Positions 30,509-39,954 are shown, numbered from the stretch's first letter. The stretch is 64,000 nucleotides of DNA from Prorocentrum cordatum (GCA_963575745.1 CAUYUJ010015714.1:131001-195000); one strand, 5' to 3'. Made by a program: numbers and translations. Notes: generated by a model not told the origin, from the sequence alone.

Positions 30509-30678
30509 CCCCAGACCCCCGACGTCATGGTTTTGTCATAGCGTCGACCCCCAGAGGTCTCGACCATCCTGAGCCGCTTCTTGGCGGCCCCGAGGCCTGG
30601 GTAAGGGCCTTGCAGAGGCCGAGAACATGGAAAAACGTCCCGTCGTGGTTTTGTTCATTGCCTGAGGGGGTCTGGGTC
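30509..30678 (+). mobile_element. MITE-like element family A, copy 2
   Basis: Left end ccagacccccgacgtcatgg, right end gcctgagggggtctgggt. More diverged inside than copies 1 and 3 but with the same block order (gacccccag, ttcttggcggccccgaggcc, gaaaaacgtcccgtcgtgg). Confidence 0.7.
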
Positions 30679-31504
30679 CCGAGCTGTTCCTGGCCCCCCG
30701 CCCCGCAGAGCGGAGCGACGCGCATCGCGCGTCGCCGTGGCCGCCCAGGCGACACGCTGAGCACGAGTGCTTGACCGCATTAGTCGTTCCTCCGAGTGCC
30801 CCCCAGGAGCTGCTTCCGAGCCTTCCGGGGGCGGCCTATAGCGACCCCTCGCAAACCGTTCCCGGCCCCGACGTCCCCCCCGCCTCGCCTCAGGACGTGC
30901 GCGCGCGGCTGGAGGGAACGCTTGCACGGCGAGGGTGGCGCCATGGAAGGGGCCAGGGCAGGCGAACGAAGAAGGACATAAGCATAAAAAACTCGGAGAT
31001 CCGCGCGGGCCTCAGAGTTTGTATGTTTTTGTCATTCCTCGTTCCCCCATAAAGGGGTCGGTCATTTCGCGCCCGAAGCCTACCCTCGTGCTGGAGAGGG
31101 ACCTCTCCTGCAGCCGCCCGTCCCTCCCCCCTCCCCCCCCTCCCGCGGGAGCCCCGAGCACGCGGGCGAGATCCCGGCGCGCGCGCAGACACCCCCCCCC
31201 ATCACGGGCGTTGCGTACCAAGGGGGGGGGGCGATGAATGAGGGGTGAAAGCGGGGGGGAGGCAAAGAGGGGGTGATGATTAGAGGGGGGAGGATATTAT
31301 GGCGTGGGCCATGATATTTCCTCAGACTTCATGGCGTGTCTTCTCATTTCATAATGTTATGGGCCCCCCCTTGGACCGCGCACGTGCCGCCGGCCATGAT
31401 TTGCGCCCTCCCCTCTTGGACGCCCCTGTCTTGGCCGCCCCTGACCAGGGGGTGGGGCGATGAACGAGGGGTGGAAGCGGTGGGGGGGGGAAGAGAGGTT
31501 CGAA
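30679..31504. other. no secure gene; small hairpin repeat at 30970-31040
   Basis: GC-rich. The stretch 30970-31040 (acataagcataaaa, ggagatccgcgcgg, cctcagagtttgtatg) resembles the ends of inverted-repeat family I (31505, 40780) without the central part. No coding signal I trust. Confidence 0.35.
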
Positions 31505-31700
31505 GAAGGAAAAAACTGCATGTGGGGCTTTCCGCAAGAATTTCTTGGACCTGCGCTGGGACCTCCCTGGCGGCGACTGCGGAGCCGCCCCTGACGCGCT
31601 CCGCGCGCCAGGGAAGGTGGCCTCGCGCAGATTCAAGAGATATTCGCGGACCCTCAAAAAGTTTATCATGCTTATGTAGTAGTTTCTCCCTCTAGAAGCG
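31505..31700 (+). mobile_element. inverted-repeat element family I, copy 1
   Basis: Left half ctttccgcaagaatttcttg then gacctgcgctggga; right half cgcgcagattcaagagatat then tcaaaaagtttatcatgc. The closest relative is at 40780-40965, where the two halves are near-perfect inverted repeats. Confidence 0.55.
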
Positions 31701-31789
31701 CACCGTTCGTGCACCGTGTAAGGAACCTAGAGGAGCCTTGTGGGGCCCCGAAGGGGCCACGATAGGTGCACGTTTATTCGCCCCCCAGA

Positions 31790-31960
31790 CCTTTCGCGCA
31801 CCGTCCCCCTAGCATCCGATGCTGCGACATCGCGAAAAATCAAGACCGGTGCCCCAGACTCAATCTCCATGCGGCATGTTTCGAGCTGGAGCGATCCGTG
31901 CTGGTCCAGGGGCAGAAACAAGGCAAACTCGCCGCTGAAAAAGTTGCAACGCCCAGATCA
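31790..31960 (-). repeat. interspersed repeat family B, reversed copy
   Basis: Read on the - strand: ggatcgctccagctcgaaacat, ggagattgagtctggggc, gatttttcgcgatgtcgcag, blocks shared with 11105-11295 and 33440-33540. Confidence 0.6.
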
Positions 31961-32069
31961 GAGGGTCGCCCGCCATTTGTCGCCCAAGAGGGAGGGAGGC
32001 TCGAGGAGGGGGGAGCAAGGGGGATCGAGTGTGGAGGAAATGAGGGGGAGGGAGAATCGAGAGGGAGGG

Positions 32070-32165
32070 AGGAGGAGGAGGAAGAGCAGGAGGAGGAGGA
32101 GCAGGAGGAGGAGGAGGAGGAGCAAGAGGAGGAGGAGGAGGAGGAGGAGGAGCCGGCGGAGGAGG
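32070..32165 (+). repeat. (GAG)n tract
   Basis: GAG/CAG-interrupted purine triplets directly before an exon-like segment. Confidence 0.9.
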
Positions 32166-32169
32166 AGCA

Positions 32170-32325
32170 GGCGGAGGAGGCCGCCTGTGGTGCAGCGCCC
32201 GGCCCCCGCAGCCGCCGAGAGGCGCCGTGCACGGCGGCTCCTGGGGCGGGCTCGGCGTCGTCTTCGGCCGCGACGCCGGCGCCGCGAGCGCAGGCGGCGC
32301 CGCCCCCCCTGCCAACCAGGGGCAA
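32170..32325 (+). CDS. exon-like segment, Gly/Ala-rich
   Basis: One + frame reads RGAVHGGSWGGLGVVFGRDA, then GAASAGGAAPPANQ, with nearly every codon ending in G or C. A second frame, open through the GAG tract for 399 codons, gives Glu-rich then Pro/Ala-rich sequence and is less convincing. An AG at 32198 or 32219 could be the acceptor. No donor is clear. No family recognised. Confidence 0.3.
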
Positions 32326-32399
32326 CGATCGGGGGGTGATAGAGGATAGAGATGCATCGACCTCCAATCGTGGGGGAACGAAGAATGGCATAAACTGGA

Positions 32400-32722
32400 A
32401 ACTCGGGGACCCATCGCCGATCTGTCTGCGATGTATCGCCGATTCCAGGCCATTGGGGATTCGGACGTTCGAAGGTCGCCAGTGCCAAGGTCGGCCCTGC
32501 AGGGGGCGCGGGCAGTGCCAAGGTCGGCGGCCCCCAGCCGGTGCGGTGGCCATATCGTGTGGTGAACCAGAAGGGATTCGGACGTTTCCGTTTGCGCCTG
32601 GCGGTGTCCAAGCGAGCCTCGCGAGCGTCCCAGCAGCTACCTCGCCGAGGGCGTTTCGGGGGTGTCCAGATCGTCCCGAACGGCCGCCCGAGACCCGAGG
32701 TATGGCCCAGAAACCAAACATA
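32400..32722 (+). repeat. interspersed repeat shared with 62850-63100
   Basis: The part 32400-32460 (catcgccgatctgtctgcgat, tatcgccgattcca) matches 63050-63085 and, shorter, 3490-3515. The part 32615-32715 matches 62840-62930 and translates to a related peptide in the same frame: PAATSPRAFRGCPDRPERPP here, PAAVPRREAFLGCPERPERR there. The blocks are in different order at the two loci. Confidence 0.6.
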
Positions 32723-33050
32723 GGAGGAGGAGGAGGAGGAGGAGGAGGAGGAGGAGGAGGAGGAGGAGGAGGAGGAGGAGTGAGGAGTCGAGGAGTCGAG
32801 GAGTTGAGCAGGTGGAGGAGGAGGAGGAGTAAGAGGAAGAGGAGGAGGAGGAGGAGGAAGAGGAGGAGGAGGAGGAAGAGGAGGTGGAGGAGGGCCAGAG
32901 GAGGAGGAGGAAGAGGAGGAGGAGGAGGAGGAGAAGGAGGAGAAGAAGGAAGAGGAAGAGGATGAGTGAGGAGTCGAAGAGTCGAGTAGTTGAGGAGGAG
33001 GAGGATGTGGAGGAGCAAGAGGAAGAGGACGAGGAGGAGGAGGGGGAGGA
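32723..33050 (+). repeat. (GAG)n array with GAGGAGTCGAGGAGTC interruptions
   Basis: About 330 bp of GGA triplets, containing two related interruptions (32780-32815 and 32968-32995) that make a higher-order unit of about 190 bp. Confidence 0.9.
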
Positions 33051-33439
33051 GCAACCATTCGTAGGAGGGCTGGAGTGGTGACTCGGTGGGGATGCGAGGT
33101 GACCGCACGGTTTTTGGGGAATTCCGCCGTTCTCTCTGAGGACGTCTCGGGCGACTGGGCGTCTGCGCCTGGCTTCGGGTCCCTGGACTATCACGGCTCG
33201 ATCTGGCTAGCAAAATGACGCAGAAAGATTCAAGCAGTGACGAAGCGTCCTGGCGTGCCGATAGGCCTACCAAACAATGTTCTAAGAGCGTTTTGTGGTT
33301 TCCACGAAGTATTATCATAATGTTTATCGTTGGGATTGTCTTGTTTTAACACATCGGGCTTATGTTCTAAGAACATCTTTTCTGTTCTTACAACACTTGT
33401 GGGTTCTAAGAACATCTCGTGGCAGGCCTATAGGAATGC
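33051..33439. other. no gene recognised
   Basis: Balanced to AT-richer spacer. The motif ttctaagaacatc is repeated near 33365 and 33403, and tcctggcgtgccgataggcctacca near 33248 resembles tcgtggcaggcctatagg at 33418. No frame with a coding signature. Confidence 0.4.
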
Positions 33440-33540
33440 CGGGACGGTCGGTCCCTGCTTAAAAGATTGGGTCCGGGTCGTGGTTTTTCGCGATGCCCGC
33501 AACGTCGGGTCTCAGGGGTTGGGGGCGCGCACATTCCTAG
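33440..33540 (+). repeat. interspersed repeat family B, short copy
   Basis: gggtccgggtcgtggtttttc, gcaacgtcgggtctcagggg: same order as 11230-11295. Confidence 0.6.
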
Positions 33541-33655
33541 GCGGTGATGTATCCATAACCACCGCTTGGGGGGTCGATTTTGGGGACCTCGGCATGCAGT
33601 GGATGTGCATACATTTTGGCCCCATGGGGCCCCAATATATCCATACCTGCCGACC

Positions 33656-33677
33656 TCCGTAGCCATTTTGGCTCAAG
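33656..33677 (+). other. relict dinoflagellate spliced leader (DinoSL)
   Basis: All 22 positions match the dinoflagellate spliced-leader exon (T as first base, then the CCGTAG start and the GTAGCCATTTTGGCTCAAG core). In dinoflagellates this sequence is added to mRNAs by trans-splicing, and its presence in genomic DNA next to a gene is a known sign that a processed mRNA was reverse-transcribed and integrated. This is not an SL RNA gene: the leader is followed by another leader fragment, not by a GT donor and the snRNA body. Confidence 0.93.
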
Positions 33678-33692
33678 CCATGTTGGCTCAAG
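33678..33692 (+). other. second, truncated and mutated spliced-leader relict
   Basis: ccatgttggctcaag matches the last 15 nt of the leader with one change (T to G). A full leader followed by a 3' leader fragment is what repeated rounds of trans-splicing and retroposition leave behind: the inner relict is the older one and carries a mutation. That mutation creates an ATG at 33680, opening a 12-codon upstream frame that ends with TGA at 33716-33718. Confidence 0.88.
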
Positions 33693-33730
33693 CCTCTTTG
33701 CTTCCATTATTGCTTTGACAGCATTGGCAT

Positions 33731-34999
33731 ATGTATATGTGTGTATATGAGAGGCTTCCTTGTCAAGATCGCCAGACACTGGACGCAGTGGAAGTTAGAA
33801 CTGGTGGCAGTGGAGACGAAGGATCTGATAGCGATCTCTCTGAGACGAGTAGTATTGATGAGTTGGTCCATCAGTACAGTCTCCCAGCGCGCCAGGCTGC
33901 TGCTTCAGCCATTGTGCTTCAGCGGTGGCGTCTCGTCCCCGCAATAGTGCCGCTGTATCGTTTGCTGGAGCTCTGGGCCAACGCAGTTTGCCTTGCTGCA
34001 GCGTGTGCTATCGTCAGACATTGGGTTATGGTTGTCGCTGTCCTGCTGCTTTGGTATGTGCCTGCGGTTCTTCGAACGGGATCCTTGCTTACTCCCTTGA
34101 AATATCCAGTGCTGCTGTTTTCGGTTGATGGTTTTTCCTTACTCCGACTCCATCCCGAGCAGAAGCCGGCCAGGAACATTTATCTGATCTATGTGTTGAG
34201 GGTTTTGCTTCTTCTTGCGCTGTTCCCGCTGTGCAGTGGATGGCTTCCACTTCCAGAATATTTGCAAGACTTCATGGCCGACTTGAATTTACCAGGCATT
34301 TTCTCTGAGATCCAGCTGCCCCACGTGTGTTTTGGACTCTTACTTGTTTCAATGGGGGGGGCACTGATATGGCTTGCTGTAACCGTACCGATGATTTATG
34401 CCTTGTCTATCTGTGGCTATACTTCGCCAATCAATGGAAACTCGGACGAGGATACGCTTGGCAAGATTGATGCCTTGACGCTGCATGTTGATTATGCAGC
34501 GAATTTGCCGCCGTCCGAGTGTCGACAGGCACTCGAAAGATTACAGAAGAAGGCGGCCACGTTAAAGTTGGCTTCGCGCCTCGAAGTAGCTATGAATGCT
34601 GGATATCCACTGGTACATATGGTGGTGGATATTTACAACATGTGCACCTTCGCAAGTACCCAGTACTTTTTCGCGGCCGCTTCTATGGGTCTGCTCGTCT
34701 GTTTGACTATGGTCCTTCAGTTCAGAGCCGTGCATGGTGGACTGCTCACACTCCCTCACGAGGCAAGGCTTACGTTGGAGCGCGGTCTTGCTACGAAGGG
34801 TATGATGGACTTCCTTTTAATTGACAAGTTCATACAGTACATGCCCACTTGTCTTATCAAAGTATACGCTCTGCCTTTCGCTGCGGACTCGACACTTTCA
34901 GCCCTCATTGGTTTCGGGTCAATCGCAAGTGATCTGTTCGGCGTGGTGCAGTTCATTTACAAAGTATTCGACCTAGGCTGTGTATCGGGTGCACATTGA
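33731..34999 (+). CDS. multi-pass membrane protein, intronless retrogene, 422 aa
   Basis: The frame is intact from the ATG at 33731 to the TGA at 34997-34999, with no introns and with mixed, less GC-biased codons than neighbouring exons. The ATG is the first one downstream of the leader relicts apart from that of a 12-codon upstream frame; a later in-frame start is possible because residues 1-15 look like leader-derived sequence. Residues 23-45 are Ser/Asp/Glu-rich (GSGDEGSDSDLSETSSIDEL). Hydrophobic segments at about 68-95, 98-114, 150-168, 196-228, 308-332 and 387-412 indicate about six membrane passes. Residues 230-285 form a charged loop with a helical KIDALT...RLQKKAATLKL stretch. I do not recognise the family; a role in transport or membrane organisation cannot be inferred. 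No poly-A remnant is visible downstream. Confidence 0.85.
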   Translation: MYMCVYERLPCQDRQTLDAVEVRTGGSGDEGSDSDLSETSSIDELVHQYSLPARQAAASAIVLQRWRLVPAIVPLYRLLELWANAVCLAAACAIVRHWVMVVAVLLLWYVPAVLRTGSLLTPLKYPVLLFSVDGFSLLRLHPEQKPARNIYLIYVLRVLLLLALFPLCSGWLPLPEYLQDFMADLNLPGIFSEIQLPHVCFGLLLVSMGGALIWLAVTVPMIYALSICGYTSPINGNSDEDTLGKIDALTLHVDYAANLPPSECRQALERLQKKAATLKLASRLEVAMNAGYPLVHMVVDIYNMCTFASTQYFFAAASMGLLVCLTMVLQFRAVHGGLLTLPHEARLTLERGLATKGMMDFLLIDKFIQYMPTCLIKVYALPFAADSTLSALIGFGSIASDLFGVVQFIYKVFDLGCVSGAH

Positions 35000-35205
35000 A
35001 GCAGCAGCTGTCGACAGCCTCGAAATACAGTAAGCTCGAAAAGGCTTGTCCTGGAGATCCGCCCAAAATCGCCTCGGGGGGCGGTCCGATGAGCGTCACA
35101 GCGGCCACAGCCAGCCGCCAACCACCCTGAAGACGGTTTCGACGGATCACGGGACGTCTCCAACGGCTTCAGAGGTTTCGAAGACGCCTCACGAGGGCCC
35201 CGAGA
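35000..35205. other. 3' flank of the retrogene, no gene recognised
   Basis: About 200 bp without repeats. No AATAAA-type signal or A-run is seen, and a target-site duplication with the DNA before 33656 could not be identified by eye. Confidence 0.4.
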
Positions 35206-36295
35206 GGCAAACTTAATCCAATTCTGTTTCGTGGAACTTGCATTTTTATTGCATTCGTGTTGTTCGTCTTCGCACCATCTTTGACGACCTCAGGGGCCCC
35301 TAAGATCGCCCCTGCACGGCCCAAAAGGCCCCCCACAGGGCGCCACGACGGCCCAAGAGGGTCCCAGACCAGTCCCAGAGGCACCCAAGACGGCCCCAAC
35401 GGCCTCCCAGATGGCTCCAAGAGGAGCCCAAGATGGGGCAATCCAACTGGAATTGCGAGCCCCACCCTCCAAGAGAACATCCGAGACTCCCAAGAGGCCC
35501 CTCAGCAGCCAACAAGAGACCTCTAAGACGCCTCATATACCGTGCAAGTTGACCCCCCAGGGGCCCCGAGGGGCAACCATGGCACCGTTCTTGTCGCAAA
35601 AAACCATACATGTTTACCGCATTTGTGGTTTTCGTCTTCGTACCGTCCTTGACAGCCTCGGGGGCCCCCACGATCGCCCCAACACGGCCCAAGAGACCCC
35701 CCAGAGGGTGCCAAGACGGCCCAAGAGGGCCCCAAGACAGTCCCAGAGGCAACGGGGATGGCCCGAACGGCCTCCCCAATGGCCCCAAGAGGAGCCCGAG
35801 CTGGGGAAGTCCAATTGGAATTGCGAGCCCCCCGCCCCAAGAGGACCCCCTGAAGCCCCCAGGAGGCCTCAAACCAGCCCCCAAGAGGCTTTCAAGACGC
35901 CTCCCAACACATACAATGTGTTCTCCAAGAGGGCCCCGAGGGGCAACAATGGCCACAGTCTTTTCGTAAGCCCGCATGTTTACCATATTCGTTTTTGTTG
36001 GTCGTCATACCGTTCTTACCGACCTCAGGGGCCCCCAAGATCGCCCCAATATTGCCCAGGAGGCTCCTCAGGGAGCGCCAAGACAGCCCAAGAGGGCCCC
36101 AAGATGGTCCCAGAGCCAACCAAGACGGCCCAAATGGTCTCCCAAAGCGCCCCGAGTGGGTCCAACATGGGGGAAAACAATTGGAATTGCGAGCCCCCCG
36201 TCCCACGAGGACCCCCAAGGGGCTCCCAAGAGGCTCCCACGAGGTCCCCAGAGGCACCCAAGGCCACCCCAGGAGACCCCCCAAACGTCGCAAAC
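35206..36295 (+). repeat. about 365-bp tandem repeat, three units
   Basis: Units start near 35215, 35580 and 35950 and share ttcgt.ttcg(c/t).(a/t)ccgt.(c/t)ttgac, ggggcccc(c/t)aagatcgcccc, a ggcccaagag-rich minisatellite, and (c/t)aa(c/t)tggaattgcgagcccc. The internal minisatellite is the complement of the TCTTGGGG family. Open frames in both directions are repeat artefacts. Confidence 0.88.
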
Positions 36296-36304
36296 GGCCA
36301 TCGA

Positions 36305-36494
36305 CGACGGCCGACGACGGCCGACGACGGACTCATAGCCCTATAGCCCAATAGCCCTATAGCCTCATAGCCCTGTAGCCCTATCGCCATAGAGCCCTAT
36401 GGCTCCATAGCCCTATAGCCCTATAGTTCTATAGCCCTATAGCCTCATATCCTCATTGCCCTATAGATCTATAGCCCTACAGCCCTATAGCTCG

Positions 36495-36538
<44 letters not shown>

Positions 36539-36840
36539 ATGCCTTTAGCCCCATAGCCCTGTACCCCTATATCCCTACAGCCCTATAGCCCTAAAGTCCC
36601 AGAGCCCTGTATTGTCCTATGGCCCTATAGCCCTATAGCCCCATTGCCCCAGACCCCCATCGCCCCATAGCCCTAGAGCCCCACAGCCCTATAGCCCTAT
36701 AGCCCCATGGCCCTATAGCCCTATAGCCCTATAGCCCTATGGCACTATAGCCCTATAGCCCTATAGTTCCAAAGTCATCTAGCCCCATTGCCCCATCGCC
36801 ATAGAGCCCGATAGCGCCATAGCCATGTAGCCCTAAAAAG
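36305..36840 (+). repeat. 8-9 bp satellite (ATAGCCCT)n with TA tracts
   Basis: About sixty units of atagccct or catagccct, interrupted by (TA)n at 36496-36530. The unit resembles but is not the plant/algal-type telomere repeat (CCCTAAA); the register ccctatag is constant and there is no canonical telomeric run. Confidence 0.9.
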
Positions 36841-36934
36841 ACTTTGAGTGGGGCTGTTCTCCAGTATCCTACAGATATAGACACATATATTTACACCTAT
36901 GTATATATGTGTTCCCTCTCTCTCTATATATATA

Positions 36935-36971
<37 letters not shown>

Positions 36972-37309
36972 TATCCGACCGTCGCCGTACCATTCCAGGG
37001 GGTCCAAGAGGCTTGCAGGGTGTTTAGAGGAAGCAGTTGTGACCCCTCTTTGGGGCTGTTCTGGCATCTCTTGAGGTATTTTTCCATATCCTACGATGGG
37101 GTTCTTGTTATTTCTTGGACGCCTCCTACTCCTTCTTCTTCCTCTTCTCCTCCCCTTTCCTCCCCATACCCAGACTTACTCATACACAGACTGACTCATA
37201 CTCAGACTTACTCATTCCCAGACTTACTCTCATACACGCACAGAATTATTCATACTCAGACCTACTCATACTCAGACCTACTCCTACTCAGACTTGCTCA
37301 TGCTGAGAC
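36841..37309. other. spacer with TA microsatellites and ACTCAGACTTACTCAT repeat
   Basis: (TA)n at 36880-36970, unique DNA to 37165, then about nine 15-18 bp units of catactcagacttact (37170-37310). No gene recognised. Confidence 0.6.
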
Positions 37310-38460
37310 TCAGGCACGCCCCGTTCGCGGCCGTTTTGTGGGGATGTCTCAAGCGGTTTGCATGCTTTCTGTCCCAGCATCCTTCGCTTTCGGAGCAGGT
37401 TTGGAGGATGTCTCGAGCGAGGCGCTCATTTTCACGTCCTTGACGGGAGCCGCCGAGGGGTGCACGGTCCCGTTCGCGGCCGTTTTGTGGGGATGGTTCA
37501 AGCGGTTTGCTTGTGTTCTGTCCCAGCGTCTTTCGTTTTCGGAGCAGATTTGGAGGATGCCTCGAGCGAGGCGCTCATTTTCACGTCCCTAAGGGGAGCC
37601 GCCGAGGGGTGTTGCACGGTCCCGTTCGCGGCCGTTTTGTTGGGATGTTTCCAACGGTTTGCATGTTTTCTGTCCCAGCATCCTTCGCTTTCGGAGCAGG
37701 TTTGGAGGATGTCTCGAGCGAGGCGCTCATTTTCACGTCCTTGACGGGAGCCGCCGAGGGGTGCACGGTCCCGTTCGCGGCCGTTTTGTGGGGATGGTTC
37801 AAGCGGTTTGCTTGTTTTCTGTCCCAACATCCTTCGCTTTCGGAGCAGTTTTGGAGGATGTCTCGAGCGAGGCGCTCATTTTCACGTCCTTGACGGGAGC
37901 CGCCGAGGGGTGCACGGTCCCGTTCGCGGCCGGTTTGTGGGGATGTCTCAAGCGGTTTGCTTGTGTTCTGTCCCAGCGTCTTTCGTTTTCGGAGCAGATT
38001 TGGAGGATGCCTCGAGCGAGGCGCTCATTTTCACGTCCCTAAGGGGAGCCGCCGAGGGGTGTTGCACGGTCCCGTTCGCGGCCGTTTTGTTGGGATGTTT
38101 CCAACGGTTTGCATGTTTTCTGTCCCAACATCCTTCGCTTTCGGAGCAGGTTTGGAGGATGTCTCGAGCGAGGCGCTCATTTTCACGTCCTTGACGGGAG
38201 CCGCCGAGGGGTGCACGGTCCCGTTCGCGGCCGTTTTGTGGGGATGGTTCAAGCGGTTTGCTTGTTTTCTGTCCCAACATCCTTCGCTTTCGGAGCAGAT
38301 TTGGAGGATGTCTCGAGCGAGGCGCTCATTCTCACGTCCCTGAGGGGAGCCGCCGAGGGGTGTTGCACGGTCCCGTTCGCGGCCGTTTTGTAGGGATGTT
38401 TCAAGCGGTTTGCTTGTTTCTTCGCTTTTGGAGCAGACTTGGAGGATGTCCTGGGCGAGG
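37310..38460 (+). repeat. 149/152-bp tandem repeat with 450-bp higher-order unit
   Basis: Unit landmarks (tttggaggatgtctcgagcg or tttggaggatgcctcgagcg, then gttcgcggccg and gtcccagc/acatccttcg) recur at spacings of 149, 149 and 152 bp, repeated. The 450-bp block 37507-37956 is nearly identical to 37957-38406, so the last amplification was of three units at once. The 3-bp longer unit carries tgttgcacgg. Related to 4885-5605. Confidence 0.92.
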
Positions 38461-38815
38461 CGCGCATTTTCACCCCCCAGGTGGGCCAGATTTTGAGGAT
38501 GTCTCGATCTTTGTGCTTGTTTTGGTGGCCAGGCTCGTGGGCGCAGATTCTTCTCAGGATGCCACAGGAGGCTCCAACAGGTTCCAGGATACCCCAGGAG
38601 ACCACATGAGGTCCCAGGAGGCATCAGGAGGCCACAGAAAGACTCAAGAGGCCACAGGATATCCCAAGAGGCTCCAGGAGGCCCCAGGAAGCTCCAGAAG
38701 GCCTCAGGAAGCCACAGGAGGCCACAGGAGGCCACAGGAAGCGTCAGGAGGCCTCGGAAGGCAACAGGAGGCCCCGAGAGGCCCCAGGAGCAGGAGGCCT
38801 CGGAAGGCAACAGGA
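38461..38815 (+). repeat. diverged array end and AGGAGGCC(A)CAGG minisatellite
   Basis: 38461-38545 is a diverged unit like those at 5044. From 38560 to 38815 degenerate 9-12 bp units aggaggccacaggaggcccc follow. A similar short stretch is at 39095-39190. Confidence 0.75.
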
Positions 38816-38819
38816 GTGG

Positions 38820-39095
38820 CTCCAATCCCATGTGTTGTACGTATGCTCCTATCGACTGGGCCTCACCTGGAGCACGATTCCTTGATGTTAAACGTATGTG
38901 TCTATAGTTTGTCCTTCTGCTGTGCACACAATCCTACATGCTTTACTTATGCTCCTATGTATTGGGCCTCGCCTGGGGCACGAGTCCTTGGTGGTTTACG
39001 CGTGTTCCTATATATTGCCCTTCTCCTGTGGCTCTAATCCGCAATGCTTCATGTATGTCTGTTGCTATATATTGGGCCTCCCCTGGGGCACGAAA
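38820..39095 (+). repeat. about 113-bp tandem repeat, 2.5 units
   Basis: Units begin near 38821, 38930 and 39040 with aatcc.a.atg.tt.a(c/t)(g/t)tatg, then attgggcctc.cctgg(a/g)gcacga. Confidence 0.8.
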
Positions 39096-39239
39096 CCTCC
39101 CTAGGAGGTCCCAGGAGGCCCCAAGAGGCTCCTGGAGACCCTAGGAAGCCCCAGTAGGTTTCAGGAGGCCCCAGGAGGTCCCAGGCTCATGCGCAGAGAC
39201 GCGCTCGTACTACTGAGGCTCATTCACACTCCAATTCAT

Positions 39240-39400
39240 TCGCAGTTAGATTCATGTCCAGACCGTCACAACTGAAGCCCGTTTATATTCGAAAGCTCTT
39301 GCGCCGAGACATTCACGGCGGACAGGTCCATGCGAATAGATGCACATATGGGGAGCTCCACGCAGTGAGTATTTTGTTGTGCCTCTTGGGAGCTGGGGCC
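39240..39400 (+). repeat. interspersed repeat, copy 2 (first copy at 8100)
   Basis: cgtttatattcgaa, gagacattca, gcgaatagatgcacatatgg, agctccacgcagtgagtatt match 8112-8205. Confidence 0.75.
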
Positions 39401-39409
39401 TGTTGGATA

Positions 39410-39930
39410 CCTCTGTGAGGGTCCTTGGTGCCTCTCGGGGGCCGTTTTGGGGCCGTCTTAGACACCACATAGATTGCACCGCGTAGATTGCACCGCATAG
39501 ATTGCATAACATAGGTTGCATCCTCTTGGGCCGTCTTGGGGCCCACTTGGGCAGTCGTGGGGGCCTCTTGAGTGCGTCTTGGGCCGTCTTGGGGCAATCG
39601 GGGGGGGCATCTTGGGCCGTCTTGGAGCGGCGGGAAGGCGAGACGTTGTTGATGCTGAAGACGTACGTTTTACCAATGGATTGCTGCGATTTGGACCTCT
39701 TGGGGCTCCCTTCGGAGGCCTCTTGGGGTGTCTTGGGAGCTGTTTTGGCGTCTCTCGGGGCCTTTTGGGGGGTCTTTTGGGGGCCTCTGTGTGGGTCCTT
39801 GGTGCCTCTCGGGGGCCGTTCTGGGGCCCCCTTGGGCCGTTTTGCTCGCCTCTTGGGCCGCCTTGGGGGCCCTCTTGGGCCGTCGTGGGGGCCTCTCGCG
39901 CGGCCCGCCCTTTCGACCGGCCTCGGGGTG
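39410..39930 (+). repeat. TCTTGGGGCC-type minisatellite, fourth locus, with short CATAGATTGCACCG array
   Basis: Degenerate ggcctcttggggc units, interrupted at 39462-39520 by four units of catagattgcaccg related to the 25498 satellite. Confidence 0.8.
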
Positions 39931-39954
39931 CGACAGGGAGGATTTATCTAGAAG

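Noticed and set aside
30960-31240. Possible small RNA or snRNA gene
   Set aside because: The hairpin-like part is the tip of inverted-repeat family I; no promoter, Sm site or conserved snRNA motif is visible.
31840-33318. 492-codon - strand frame
   Set aside because: Built from CTC triplets and interspersed repeats; low complexity throughout and contradicted by better + strand segments.
36305-36840. Telomeric repeat or CRISPR-like array
   Set aside because: The 8-bp unit has no spacers and does not match CCCTAAA; it is a simple satellite.
36941-36967. TATA box in (TA)n tracts (also 22063, 51650, 60117)
   Set aside because: They are microsatellites; dinoflagellate promoters generally lack a TATA box, and no gene start lies at the right distance.
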